A DNA stretch of 64,000 nt from Helopsaltes ochotensis (lineage: Eukaryota; Chordata; Aves; Passeriformes; Locustellidae): NCBI GenBank assembly GCA_013400155.1, contig VXBM01000419.1, positions 247,679 to 311,678 of the forward strand, read 5' to 3'. The notes under the pieces were generated by a model. It was not told the origin of the DNA, did not search any database, and worked only from the letters and a program-made list of their open reading frames with translations. The position numbers and the translations under genes were made by a program. This document shows, piece by piece, positions 12,284-23,957 of the stretch. Each line of letters begins with the position of its first letter. Positions within the stretch are counted from its first letter, which is position 1.

Positions 12284-15200
12284 CAAAGCCCATCCACATG
12301 CCAGCGTTTCTTTCTGGCTCTTTTACTTTCTCTGGGGTATTGTTGCTGCCTGGGGCTGGCTGGAGCAGGGTCAGAGCTCGGTCGCCACAGGGTCCAGCCC
12401 CGAGAGCCCCATCCCAAAGGATCCGCAGGGCTTCCTCCTGTCTCCACTGAGGTCAGCACAGCAGAAGACATTAAATTGCCATCGGGGCGATGATGCAGAG
12501 AGGGAATGGTGAAAGGAGCTGTTCTGGGTGTGAGAGGTTTGTCTCCGTCAGCCAAGGGAAGAAAAGCACGGGGCTTGCACAGGAATTGGACTGGTTCCTC
12601 CTGTCACCTTCGCTCTTCTCCTCCCCTCCAGAGAGCTGCCGCGTTCCCTGGAGCTGTGAGAGCGTGGGCTGCGGGAGGGCTGGGGCTTGGCACAGCCCAC
12701 GAGCTGCCTTCAGCTGCTACGGCGGCGTTACTATTCATCCATTTTTAGATCCGCATGTCAGGTCCGATTTGGCTCGCTATCACTTACCGGTGTGATTGAG
12801 AGGCTGAGGGGCTGCTGAGCCCAGCCAGGGAGAGGGCACCCATGCTGAAAGCCAGCACAGATGGTTGCTCAGGAATGGACACGCTTAGGGCTGCTCAGAG
12901 GAAGCCTGGAGAAGGAATAAATGCTTCTGCTCCTAAAGTGCCTGACCAGGAGCTTCTCCTGGTGGTGGAGCTGTGATGATCTGAGGAGTTGGCAGTGCTG
13001 TAAGGTGCCTGTAATCTTGGCTCTTGAAGGATGCAGGAGATTGCAGGGAGCGTGTGTCCCAGCTGGAGCAAAAAGCACTGGATGGGGATGCCGCAGCCCA
13101 GCTGCAGTGGGGTTTGAAGTTGGCATGATGGGGAGTTCAGGAAATGCTCAGCCAGACCATTGTGAAGCCGTGCTCTGGAGGGCAGAGCTGCGCGAGGCAG
13201 AAGCTTTGGTGCTGCTGCCCTGCTGCCAGGGTGTGAGCTGCTGAGGAATCAGCAGCATGACGTGGATGTTGCTTTTTCCATCTTCAAATGCCAGTTCCTT
13301 AAAAGAGGAATTCTGGATAAAGCTTTTGTCAAATTACTCCAAGGAGTGGAAGAAAAGGAGGAAAAAGAGCCGCCCTGCTGGCTGTGAAGCAGCCAGGGCC
13401 GTGCCAGGTGGCTCTGCTGGGGTGGTGGCAATGCAGGACCCAGCACTGGCTCATTCCCACAGGGAATGACAAACCTTTCAAAGCCTCAAGGCTTCTCACC
13501 AGACCGAGCCCTCGTGCTGGGCTCTCTCCCGGCCGTGCCGCAGGCTGGCAGCGCCGGGCACCGGCTTCATAAACTTCGCAGGGTATTTTTAGCTTCTTCC
13601 CAAATGCGATGCTCTGAAAGCAGGAGGATGTAGCAGATTTGCTGGCAGGGTGGGAGCTCTCGTTTTCAGGGGGCTGATGGCATTGCTTTGGGAGAGGTGC
13701 AAAGGCAGCAGCTGTGATTCTGCCAAGCCGCCGCAGGCTGTTGGTGTTACCTGTAGCTCCTCGCCCAAAGTGTGAGATACCCCATGTGGGTTTTAGGGCA
13801 TTTTAATTTCTGTTCTTCTTCCTCCTTTTTATCTTGTGGTTGTTTCCTTCAGCTCTTGATGAAACCCAAGCGCCTCCTGTGCATTCATGCAGGGCAGGAC
13901 AGTCTCTAGCTCCAGGCACACAAGTGGGAATTGATTTATTTGCAGGGGAAGGTGTTAATCTGGCTCAGCTCTAGGGCCTGATGTGCTCTATCTGCCTCAC
14001 ATTGTTGTTGAGGTGCCTCCAAAAGGCCAAGGAGATCAAAGATGTGTTGCTATTCTTGGATTATTGCCAGGTCCAGGATGGACAAACCAAACCCATGTGC
14101 CAGGACTGGTGTGACATGGGCTGCAGATTGCTGTGTATTTCCATTGGTTTGGGCTTTATTTACCTGTCCCAATTTTTCTTTGTGGCCAAGAGCTAACGGG
14201 GTGAGAACAAAGTGCATTTGGGAAATCCTGCAGCCTCAGACTTCTGATCATGGGTGGTGGGTGGCAAAAGATGAGTTTATTTCTTTGAAATCTGGATTCC
14301 CTGTGTCTCTGTTGTGGTGCTGAGCCACCCATTCTGGAAAGCAGCGTCAGGGTCAGGAGTGACCTGGGGTTTGCCATTAGAGCAACATCTGCTTTCGCTT
14401 CCTGATTTGGGGCTTGGAAGGCATTTGTCTGAGACAAACTGAAACCCTAAAACCCCTCTGGTCCCCCAGCTGCTCTCAGCTGTGGCTGGGCACCATCACT
14501 GCTGCCACCATGGTGGCTGTTGGGGACCAGACAGGCATCGTCCCACCACAGACCTTCCCTGTGCATGGGTGTTCTCCTCCAGCAAGAGTGTGGCTGGAAG
14601 AGGGAGAAGAGATTTGGGGCGTCATGGGAGGAGACGCATTTGCGTTGCAAATCTTACTGCAGTGTTACCAGGCTTGCCCCATAAGTACCAGTCAGAAGTG
14701 CAGCGCTGGACCTGGTGGGTGTCTGGGTGGGTGTGCCGTGAGGATGTCACCTGGGGGGACACGGTGTGGAAACCCTTTGCAGTGCCGTGTTTTGGCAGAG
14801 CCTGGCTTTGCTGTCGGTGGGGATGTGCTTGTCCTGTCCCACGGGCCAAAAAGGAAGGGCAGCAGCAGGAAAAGAACTTTTGCTTTCTAGGGTGGTGAAG
14901 GAGCTGAGTGTGTGGCCAGGCCACCATGCTCTTGATTTTGAGGAGCCAGGCCCTTGCATGGAGCTGCCCCGTGGCCCCAGTCCCACCATCACTGTGTGTG
15001 GGTAGGAAGGGGTGCCTGGCCTTGGGCACCATGGCAAGCTGTGCCCAGCACAGTGAGCTGCTGGCTCCAAAATTACGGCCCTGCACACCCTGCTCACACG
15101 GTGGGGACCAGCTCTTCTGCCCCCTGTTCCTCCTCCCAATGTTATGTTTCAGTCCCTCCTTGCTCAGTGGCCTCAGGCAGGCACCTTGCTCTCTCCTGGG

Positions 15201-15561
15201 GTGTGGAGCAGGGGCTCCCTCCCCTGCACAGGGCCTTTGGCTGCTGAATCAAGCACCCGGTGGGTCAGAGGATGCTCAAAGCAGTTGTGAGGGGTGGGCC
15301 AGGCCATGCTGGGTAAGAGTCCTGGTTCCACCAAACGTGTTGGGTCTGGAAGGAAAGAGCCTGAGGATACCTGATGGCCTGTTTTGAGAATTCACCCTTG
15401 GGTTGGTCCCAGGCCCTGGAGCACGTCCATGTCCTAATAAATTGTATTTCTTTAAGCAACATGACTCACGCTCAGCCTGAGCAGCCATCGAGGGCCAGGC
15501 CTGGAGGACTTGCCCTTCCCAGGCACGTCTCTGAGCTCCCTCTCTGCCTCTGCCCTTTCAG

Positions 15562-15734
15562 GAACAGAAGTTTTGCCAGCGCTATGACCAGCTGATGGAG
15601 GCCTGGGAAAAAAAAGTGGAGCGCATCGAAAATAACCCGCGGCGCCGTGCCAAAGAGAGCAAAGTGCGGGAATACTATGAGAAGCAATTCCCGGAGATCC
15701 GGAAGCAACGCGAGCTGCAAGAGCGCATGCAGAG
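15562..15734 (+). CDS. NCOR2: NCOR2 exon 3 of window (173 nt)
   Basis: It opens EQKFCQRYDQLMEAWEKKVE and continues through NPRRRAKESKVREYYEKQF to RELQERMQ. This is a conserved, highly charged helical stretch shared by NCOR1 and NCOR2 upstream of SANT1. The acceptor is ccctttcag at 15553-15561. The chosen donor is AG|gttagagg at 15735. It leaves two bases (AG) that make Arg or Ser with the next exon and gives the family sequence MQ(S)RVGQRG. A better-looking GT lies 15 nt downstream (15750) and keeps the frame, adding LEEKR. Orthologues as I recall them lack that insert, so 15734 is preferred. Confidence 0.95.
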
Positions 15735-16988
15735 GTTAGAGGAGAAGCGGTAGGAAGGGGCTGAGCTGGTATCAGACAGCCTTTCTTTTTTCTTGGGGAA
15801 TGGAGGTTGGGATTTGTTGGCGGGAGGAGCGGGCTGGGGTGGCTCTCGGTCCCTTTTCTCCCTCTCTAGCAAAGGCAGAAGCCAGCAGACATGAGTCTTG
15901 CTGCTTTTTCCCCAGGGTGGCTCAACACAGAGCCAAAAGGAGCAAAAATGTCAGGAATGTGGTTGCTTGTCTCACCTCTCCTGCTGATCTCCCAGCTGGC
16001 CACATCAGAGCCAGGGGTATCTCCCTTGTGCCGGCCAGCTGGCTGGGACAGCACTAATTCCTGCCTTGCTGGTGTGCTCAGATCAAGATGTGCAAAACTT
16101 GCAGGTGCATTTGGTCATGTTGATGATTGAATGCATGCACATGCTTTGATGGGAGCAGGAACATCTGCAGAGGCTATTGGAATGACCACAGACAATATGG
16201 AGGGAGCGAAATATCTCGCTGGAAGGGACATCCCCTGTCTCTCCCACCCCCTGTCCATTTTTCTCTCCTCTTTGTAAGTGCAATTGAGGTCATGTTGTTT
16301 TCTGCCAGGAGGAGACACTATTTCATGATCTCCACCCTTTTTGCTGAAAACTCCCTGTCCTTCCCATTTCAGCCCTGGCATCTTGCCTGGGGTCACCTGA
16401 TACTCAGAAAACCTAAACCCTTCTGCCGGCATCCCATCGTTGTGCCCCACTAACAACTGGGTGGGTCCAGACTTCCTAACTGATGGCTTTATTTTGTCTG
16501 AAGGAGAAATGGGACTGAGAAATGTTTTAATTTTTTATCTGCTTAATAAGAAAAGTTGTATTTCCTTGGGACGTGTGGCTGTGACTGTAAGGGAAAGATG
16601 TTAATGGATGGGTTTGATTTAAAACTTCCCACAGCATTTGCAAACCAGATGTGGTGGCAAAGTGCTAATGGCTCGGTGCTAACACCAACACCTTTGTGCC
16701 ATTGCTGTGGTGGGGTGAACAGGAGAAAAGGTGGGGGAGAGTGTGGTTGGGCATGAAATGTCCTTGTGTTCTAGCAATCCAGGAGGTTGACACAGGTAAG
16801 GAAAGTGGTTTGAGGCTCTTGACCTGCGAGCCCTAAACACAGGTGCCATTCCCAGAGTGTGAGAGGGGCTGGGCTGGGTGGAACATTGGGATGTGGCTGT
16901 TATGGACATCAAAATGGTCTTGAGTGTGATTTGCTGCTCATGAAGTGGAGCATCAGTGCCTGAGTGTGTCACTGCCCTTTCCCAGCAG
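15735..16988 (+). other. NCOR2: NCOR2 intron (1.25 kb)
   Basis: No exon or repeat is recognised. The 5' end carries the alternative donor at 15750. The 3' end is a tandem acceptor CAGCAG at 16983-16988, which allows the next exon to start at 16986 or 16989. Confidence 0.88.
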
Positions 16989-17082
16989 GGTAGGACAGAG
17001 GGGCAGTGGCGGGCTCTCCATGTCAGCCGCACGCAGCGAGCACGAGGTGTCCGAAATCATCGACGGGCTCTCGGAACAAGAG
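16989..17082 (+). CDS. NCOR2: NCOR2 exon 4 of window (94 nt; 97 nt with upstream acceptor)
   Basis: It encodes VGQRGSGGLSMSAARSEHEV then SEIIDGLSEQE, which is NCOR2-specific (NCOR1 has ATIARSEHEI). Compared with the mammalian sequence as I know it, there is one extra Gly in RGSGGLS. The acceptor is a NAGNAG: using 16984-16985 gives MQSRVGQ, and using 16987-16988 gives MQRVGQ. Mammalian NCOR2 is known in the Ser-containing form. The donor is GAG|gtgagacc and the exon ends in phase 0. The segment forms the lead-in to the deacetylase-activating domain. Confidence 0.96.
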
Positions 17083-19455
17083 GTGAGACCGCCTGAGCTC
17101 CTCCTTTCTCCTCCTCTTCACCCCTCACTCTGTCTTCTCTGAGGAAGCCAAGACAGGACTGAAGTGAAGTTCACGATGAAGTCCTGTGTCAAATCCCACT
17201 AACTTCAGGTCCTGCTGAGGTTGGGGAGGTTGCCATGATACCAAACACACTTTCTGGACACGATCCAAAGTCAGAGGTTTATTTAATACACATCAGCATC
17301 TTCCCAGCCATGTGAGAGGTGTGATGGAGCTGTGCAATAGTTCTGCCAGAGCCAAGCATGGAGCTGGTGGCCAGTAGGTTGGGTTTATCAGCATTTCGCA
17401 GTCTCTTAGGGACCTGAAGCCCCAGCCTGCTGCTCATCCTAGGTAGCACCCCATGAACACCTCCTGGCTGTGGTTTATACTGAAAGTGATGATGAAAAGA
17501 GCAAGGGAATAGGAAAGGGAAAGAGAAGGGGGCCAGCGCCCAGACTGCTGGGTGGAGGGGATTTTCTGTTTCGTTTTGTTTTGAATGGGCTGTGCAGCTT
17601 GACACAGGGGAATCCTATGGAATGAATGGTTTGTACGTGAGCCAGTTGGCCCACATCTTCTGGGAGTGCTCCATTCATCTTGAAACATCCCCGTGACCTC
17701 GGCTTCGTTTGGATCTGGTTTCACAAGGGTTCCACTCTCTTGGCACGGAGGCGAGCTGCAGTGAATGGATCATGTTTGGGAGGGGAGAGCAGCCACTGCC
17801 CAGCAATAGCTGGGATGTTTGCTGCCTGTGGGCCACGGCTGATCCCTCCCTGGGATCCCAGGCACTTTGCTCTTAGCCAGTTAAGGTGACAGCGTGGAGG
17901 ACACGGATCTTGGAAGCAAAGGGCAATTTCACAGCCCTGCAGAGGTGCTGGCCAAGTGGAGCGTTAGCTCATCGCCTCCATCCCCCTGCACAGTGCTGCT
18001 AAACTCCACCCCAACAGCCGCCTGCTGAGCCCCAAATCGGCTTTGCTTGTCTCAGAGGAGACCTTCAGCGCTTCCAGCTCTTCCACAGGGTTGGAAGGAG
18101 CAGGGAGGTGAGAGCTGGGGAGCATCTCTGGCAGCAGGGCCAGCTCTCTGCCCCAGTGCATGCTGGAGAGGAGAGGGGTCTGGCTGGTGGGGTGTAGTGG
18201 CAGCACTCAGCCCTGTGCCCTCAGCTGCGGGCAGTGCTCCTGTCAATGTCCTCTCTGCTCTGCACAGGAGCTTCTCTTGTCACCAGGGGCAGCCTGCAGT
18301 TACCCAGGTTGATGCTCCAGCTGTGAGCTCATCTCCCACCATGAGGAGGCATCTGGAGCAGCCAGTTTCTAAAGAGGAGGTGTCCTAGTGAGGATAGGGA
18401 AGGCAATCACGTGTGTTGAAATGTCCGTATCTGTGCAGAGAGATGTGTTCTAGGAGGAGGAGGAGGTTGGGTCTGATCAGGTGCAGCAGGGAAGCAGAGC
18501 AGCACTGGGCAGGCTGGAGTCAGCAGCTTCCTGCAAGGGTTGGCCATTACTGTTGTCCCAGGGACCAGCATCTGGCTGTAAATTGAAGCAGCAGCACTTG
18601 AGACCTGGCCTTCCTAGGTCAGGGGTTGAAGTTTGAGCAATGACATCCCAGGTGACAGGGAGGACTCAGACTGATGGTGCAATTGAAAGGGGGTGGCCAG
18701 AGCATCCCTTCATGCCCACAGGGTGAACCTGTGCCAGGGGATCACCAGCAGCTCAGCCAAAGGGACAGTCCTGGCATTTGAGCAGAAGACAGCACAAATG
18801 AGACATCACGCTGGCCTCTCTGTTGCAAATACTTAAGGAAACCAGTGTGCCCAGTCTGTCCTGTCCTGGTGTGCAGCTGGGGCTCTGGATGAACTTTGTG
18901 CTCCATAGGATGGAGTAAAGTCATCAGATTATGTCCCAGAGTGTTGCAGTAAAGAATGACAGCCCCATTTCAGTGACTTTTGAAACCTCTTGGAACAATT
19001 CAGGATTCCCGTGGAAGGGAAACGTGATGTCTCCCTCTGCCCACCCTTTCAGGAAGCTTTGCAAAGCTGGTCCACTTCCCTCACAATTGGGGTGGGGGCT
19101 GAACCTCTCTCTGTGTGGCTTTTGGAGGCTGGGAGGGGGAGGTCAGCATTCCCTGTGCTACTGCTGCTTAGACTTGTTTCTCATCATGGTCAGGAGCTGT
19201 TTCACTTAAGTCAGACATTTCCACACAGGATCTTGAAGCCTTTTATTCCAAAATGAAAGATGAATTGTTTCCTGGCTGACAGCGATAGCCTCTTTCAGCG
19301 TTTAATTTACAGTCACTCCGGCAATAAAGCTGTCTAGTGCTTGCTTTTGAATTCTCCCGTTCCTCCGCCTGTCCTTTTCCTCTCCAACATCTGTCCCCTG
19401 CCGTCCCCACGGGCCCGTGGTGCTGACCAACTGTTTCTCTCCGCTTTCCCCAAAG
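17083..19455 (+). other. NCOR2: NCOR2 intron (2.4 kb)
   Basis: No exon, repeat or RNA gene is recognised. There is a short (GAG) run near 18457. The 3' end is pyrimidine-rich (ctttccccaaag). GC-rich, featureless intron otherwise. Confidence 0.88.
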
Positions 19456-19634
19456 AACCTGGAGAAGCAGATGCGCCAGCTCGCCGTCATCCCGCCCATG
19501 CTCTACGATGCCGACCAGCAGCGCATTAAATTCATCAACATGAACGGCCTCATGGACGACCCCATGAAGGTCTACAAGGACCGGCAGGTGATGAACATGT
19601 GGAGCGAGCAGGAGAAGGAGACCTTCCGGGAAAA
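19456..19634 (+). CDS. NCOR2: NCOR2 exon 5 of window (179 nt), start of DAD
   Basis: It begins NLEKQMRQLAVIPPMLYDA, the NCOR2 form, and runs through FINMNGLMDDPMKVYKDRQ to the Trp-containing MWSEQEKETFREK that opens SANT1. The first part is the DAD-specific helix that folds over SANT1 and contacts HDAC3. MDDP is as in mouse, where human has MADP. Acceptor ccccaaag at 19448-19455; donor AA|gtgagtgc. Two bases (AA) are left to complete Lys with the next exon. Third codon positions are markedly GC-rich, unlike exons 1-2. Confidence 0.98.
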
Positions 19635-22600
19635 GTGAGTGCAGCCCTCGGGGAGCGTGGGCAGGATCCGTGCGGGGCTGCGGCTGCAGCCCCAGCACAG
19701 TAAGGCAGGAATTTCCCAAGCGCGTGGCGTGTCCCCCGCAGGACACATCCCTGTGCTACCCCTGGGCACAGGGTGAGGCTCCTGCACAGAAATTCTGGGC
19801 CTTGCTGTATGGTTGGGGTGTTCCTGCCCCTGTGCTGGGCTGTGGAAAGCGGCTGCTTTCGTGGCAGGGTGAGAACAGGAAGTTTTCTAGCTTTTGCATT
19901 CCCTGTTGTATCAGCCAGCTTAAATATAACGCCAGGGAAACCCAACACTCCGTACTCATTTCCTTTCTGGATTGTCGTGCTGTCCTTTGGGTACTGTGTG
20001 TCCAAGGGATTTTTTGGGGCTGTCAACATCCAAGCCCCTTATGTAGACCCCCTCAGGCTGCAGCTTCCAGCTGGTGCCTGTCCCTCAGTGCTCTGTCCTG
20101 CTGTCTGCAGGATTTGCCACCGGCTGCTGTTTCCATGGATGCATTCCCACATCAGACACGTGCAGACTCTGGCTGTGGAGCTTTCTCCTGTTTGCAAGCA
20201 GTGCTTGAGAACAGCTTGGCTCCATCAAGAGAGATGACTTGGCGAGTCACTGATTCCTTCCCTGGGTACCACTGTGCTGTCAGCCAAGATGTGGGTCTCA
20301 CATCCAGACTCCCCTGTATCCCATAGCCCAGTGGGGACCCAGGAGGGTTTGCTTGGAGGACTGGAGTATCCTCGGTGCCCCCAGTGTGCTGTGAGTGTCC
20401 CTGAAAACAGAGCTGGAGTTCAGCCTTCAGTGGGGTGCTCTCTGCTGCGGACCTGAGGGACATGGAGGTACAGGGATGCACTTTGTCCTGAGCAGCAGCA
20501 CCACTTAGTCTGGCCTCAGGACAATCAGGGATGGCTCCATGGATTACCAGCAGGCCTCTGGCCAGCCATGCTGGAAGCCTCTCTGTGTCCAGGATCCCTC
20601 CCCCTCCCCCTCCCCCTGCTCGTCAGGACTCCTGTTTGCAGCTGAAATAATTAATTGCCAAAATGGACCGAAAAAGAACAAAACAAGCAAACCGGCTCCA
20701 AGCCTTTGATAGAGGAGAATCCTCGTTGCTAATTAGCCTTAAAATGTGCCACTCCAAACAGCGAGGCTTGCCACAAATGACGCAAAGGCTAATTACTTGG
20801 TCTTTAATGGCAGGGCTGTGCCTGGCTAATGGGGCTGGAAGAATCCACACCCAGTGTGTGCATCCTGCAGTGCACGGTGGATTCTGTGTCATCACTGTGG
20901 GTGATGCAGAGCTCGAGGCAGAAATACAGCGGGGTTTCAGGGCTCTCACAAAGCTCATTTTGAGAGGTTGGCATTCAGGAGCTGCAAGGAGGGTGCAGGG
21001 AGTCCTGCCCCAGCTCTCCCCCAGCCTGGCGTGCCGGGAGCCGAGCTGCCTGCTGTGCTGCAGCTTCTGGCCTGGGTTTTTAAGGTGAACTGGAGTTGTG
21101 TCATCCGTGATCGTGACCTAGAGCTGGCCTCCTCCTGAGACCAGGAAAACCTGGTTCAGCCTTTTGTTCAGCCCAGTTGGCAGGGGCTCTTGGAGTAAAC
21201 AGGCAGGCACTGCAAGGCTGACAAGCTCCAGGTCTGAGCTATTGTAGCTGTCAGAACATAACCACGAGGAAGAACCTGATTTGATTTGCTTCTGGGCAGG
21301 ATTTCAGGTCTCTGTTGAGAGCCCATTGCTGGCCTACTCCCAGGGAAGCTGTGGTTTGCTGGTGAAGGAGCAGGGTGCTGCTCAGGCATCGAGGCTGTGT
21401 CATGCTGGGCAGTGTGAGAATGCAGCACCAATCTCTCATTATGTACGGAGAGATGGCCTGGCCCATGAAAAAGAGGGGATTGTTATCTGCATTGCCCCTG
21501 ACAGTGTGTTAGTACCATTGATAATGAAAACCCCGTCCTGTGGTCAGCCCTGGGTTTGTGCTATGTGCAGAGTGAGGAGCCAGCTCTGGCTCCATGCCCT
21601 CATCTCGGGTTGTCTGAGCAGCCCGGCTGGTTTGCTTTCTTCCTTTTTTTTTGTCCCCCCTAGCATTTCTGGTTTCTCTTTTGTTTTGGTGACCAGTTAT
21701 GGTGACCATATGGGAGTTCTGCATCAAGAGTGGCATCAACGTGAGTGACAGCACCCACGTCCTGCTGCCATGGCTGGAGTTTGTCAGGCCCTCACTGAGT
21801 TCAGCTCAGTGCCTTGACTCCAAGTTTGGCATTGGGACAGAGCAGAAAAAGCAGGAGAGAGCTCAGGCAGTTGCCCCAGGGGAATCACTGGCAGGGCTGG
21901 AGACATGGAGCTCCTCACCATATCCAGCCCATGTTACACCCACAGCACAGCTCCCACCTTTTGCCTTTGATCCATTTCCCCAGGGCACAGAGCTGTCAGC
22001 TCCTGGGAGCTGGCAGAGTTGCACATGTTGAACGTGGCTCAAGGTGGCTGCTCAGAGCCCTTGCTGGTGGCCACCTCTCCTGGCACAGTCACCACTCACC
22101 AGGCTCTCCATGCTTTGGCAATTCATTGGTTAACTGTGCTGCCAGCAGCAGCACCTCCTGCCAGGGCCTCGATGGCCCTCGATGCTTCCACACCAGCTAG
22201 GCACAGGGATTTGTTGGAGGAAGCATCTCTGCTAGTGGGGACAGCTTCCCCTGAGCGGGCAGTGCACCCTCCCGGGCTGCCAGAGCCAGGGATGAGCTTG
22301 CTGACAGCTCCTCCGCTTGCTGGGCATGAGGCAACGTTCAGCAGAGCTGCTGTGCCACTGGGGATCTCTTGAGCAGCTCACCAATGTGGCAGCTCTGTGC
22401 TTCCTCCCGGGGTTTGGGTTTCCCTTCCTGTCCTTTTCTCCCAACAGCCCAGCAGGGCTTGGGGTCCTGCTCAGCGCCCGGGCCACCCATGGCCATTGAT
22501 GTGGGGTGTGATGGCAATTCCTCACCCTTTCCTTGCCAGATCCTGAGGCCTTGGCCAGGTGTGCCTGCCCTCTGTGCCTGCCCTGTCCTGCTCTTGGCAC

Positions 22601-22896
22601 AGGCGTGGGTGGCTGTGGTGTTGAGCAGGGTGATGAGCAGCTCTGGCACTGCCAGCCCCCCTTTGCTCTCCCACCTCATGAGGAACATCTGCCCATCGAA
22701 GCTCCCAACCAGCCCAGCTCCACTGGGCTAAATTTGAAGTTCCTGTCTTTCTGGGAAACTGAGCAGCAGACAAATATTTTCTCAAAGCCCAGAGTCCCTC
22801 TGGGAGCTGCTCTGGGCACACGGGGCGTGGCAGCCCGGCTGTGAGGGGGTCAGAGCACCCAGCACCCACAGTAACCCTCTCCCTCTCGCTCTGCAG
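19635..22896 (+). other. NCOR2: NCOR2 intron (3.3 kb)
   Basis: No exon is recognised. It contains (CCCCCT)3 plus a partial unit at 20596-20617 and an A/T-richer patch at about 20640-20820. The acceptor region is a good pyrimidine tract (ccctctcgctctgcag). Open frames in this intron, such as 21281-21748, show no family resemblance. Confidence 0.87.
20596..20617. repeat. (CCCCCT)3 repeat
   Basis: Three perfect CCCCCT units after a partial CCCT. A homopurine/homopyrimidine tract on one strand. No function inferred. Confidence 0.85.
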
Positions 22897-22951
22897 GTTC
22901 ATGCAGCACCCGAAGAACTTCGGCCTGATCGCCTCCTTTCTGGACAGGAAG
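22897..22951 (+). CDS. NCOR2: NCOR2 exon 6 of window (55 nt), SANT1/DAD core
   Basis: It encodes FMQHPKNFGLIASFLDRK, the middle helices of SANT1. The Lys of HPKN (codon 22913-22915) corresponds to human SMRT Lys449, one of the residues that hold the inositol tetraphosphate at the HDAC3 interface. SFLDRK differs from mammalian SFLERK by a conservative Glu-to-Asp change. Acceptor ctctgcag at 22889-22896, donor AAG|gtaagcct, ending in phase 0. Exon size and phase fit with the exons on both sides. Confidence 0.98.
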
Positions 22952-22989
22952 GTAAGCCTGCCTGCCTGGCCGTAACCTGAACCGTGCTG

Positions 22990-23350
22990 CCTCTCCTGCC
23001 ATCGCTCGGCTGTTGGTGCTGGAGCTGCCAGCAGGTGCTGGGCACCTGTGGGTGGTGGTGGCTCCGAGCCCCGGGCACGGTCCGGACCCAGACGCCTCCC
23101 GGCTCCGTGCGGAGACGGGGGCTGAGTCAGCTGCGGGGAGCCGGGAGCGCGGAGCCGCGAGAGGCGCGAACGCAGCCAGCCTGGCGCGTGGGCGGCGCAG
23201 CCCACCCCGGGATCCGCCTGGGGAGCTGCTTCCCAGCATCTCCCCGAGGCGCTTTGCACCAGCCAGGCTGTCACACGGGGGGGTGGGCACCCAGCTGCCC
23301 AGCACAAAGCGGAGGGGTCTCTTTGCTCGGGGAGAGAGGGGTTTCTGAGC
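22990..23350. promoter_or_regulatory. CpG-rich segment in intron
   Basis: Dense CpG with words such as GCGCGTGGGCGGCGC, about 350 bp long, directly downstream of exon 6. It may be an unmethylated regulatory island or simply regional GC-richness. There is no initiator or transcript evidence. Confidence 0.3.
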
Positions 23351-23940
23351 GTGGACTGAGTCCCGTTTCGTCCAACAGGTCGGGTGGGTGTCCTGGAAGC
23401 ACACACATCTCCCCTTGGTGTCCAGGAATAGTTGCTCACAGGAATTGCCTGACCTTTCCTAGACCTCGTGTGTTGTGCAGCTTGGACTTTTTGTTTTTGC
23501 TGATAAATTGTTTTTGCTGTTAATTGGGCTGATCGAAGAAAGGTTTGAGAAAAAGACCTGATGGAGGAGTGAGTCTCGTGTGCCATTCTGAGCAAGGCCA
23601 GGTACCTTCCATGGGACAGGCCATATGGGCAGATCATGGACAGACCCAGCCTGAGAACACTGATGTCCATCACTTGAATGCTCTCCTGAGCAAGAAACAT
23701 TTGAAAGTTGCTGCTTCTCTGGTCCTTTTAGTTATTTGTATCCTCTGCCCACCTCATGCAGAGTTTCATGCACACAGTGTTCACTCACTCTGGGGGAACC
23801 ACTCTGCCCTCAGGGGTGGCCTGCAGAGGTCACTTCCAGCCTGAATTATTCTCTGATTCCTCATAACTCAGGCTGAGGAAATAATTTATAAGACCTTGAC
23901 CTTCCTGTCCAAAGCAGCAAGGAAGCCAGCAGCCACCTCA

Positions 23941-23957
23941 TGCTGCTGCTGCTGCTG
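23941..23957. repeat. (TGC)5 microsatellite
   Basis: Five TGC units followed by TG. Intronic, no function inferred. Confidence 0.88.

Larger units (their letters stand above)
10560..15561 (+). other. NCOR2: NCOR2 intron (5.0 kb)
   Basis: No exon is recognised. The distinctive stretch is about 12060-12290. It is AT-rich with repeated CAAAATAGG-like words, a 14-bp inverted repeat and a perfect MEF2 consensus (see separate entries). The remainder is GC-rich intron without recognisable repeats. Open frames at 13981-14323 and 14414-14898 have no family resemblance. Confidence 0.85.

Noticed and set aside
22522..23700. 392-codon open frame on the minus strand
   Set aside because: It crosses NCOR2 coding exon 6 on the other strand and a CpG-rich stretch where stops are rare. 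The translation is low-information Arg/Pro/Ala/Ser-rich and matches no family.
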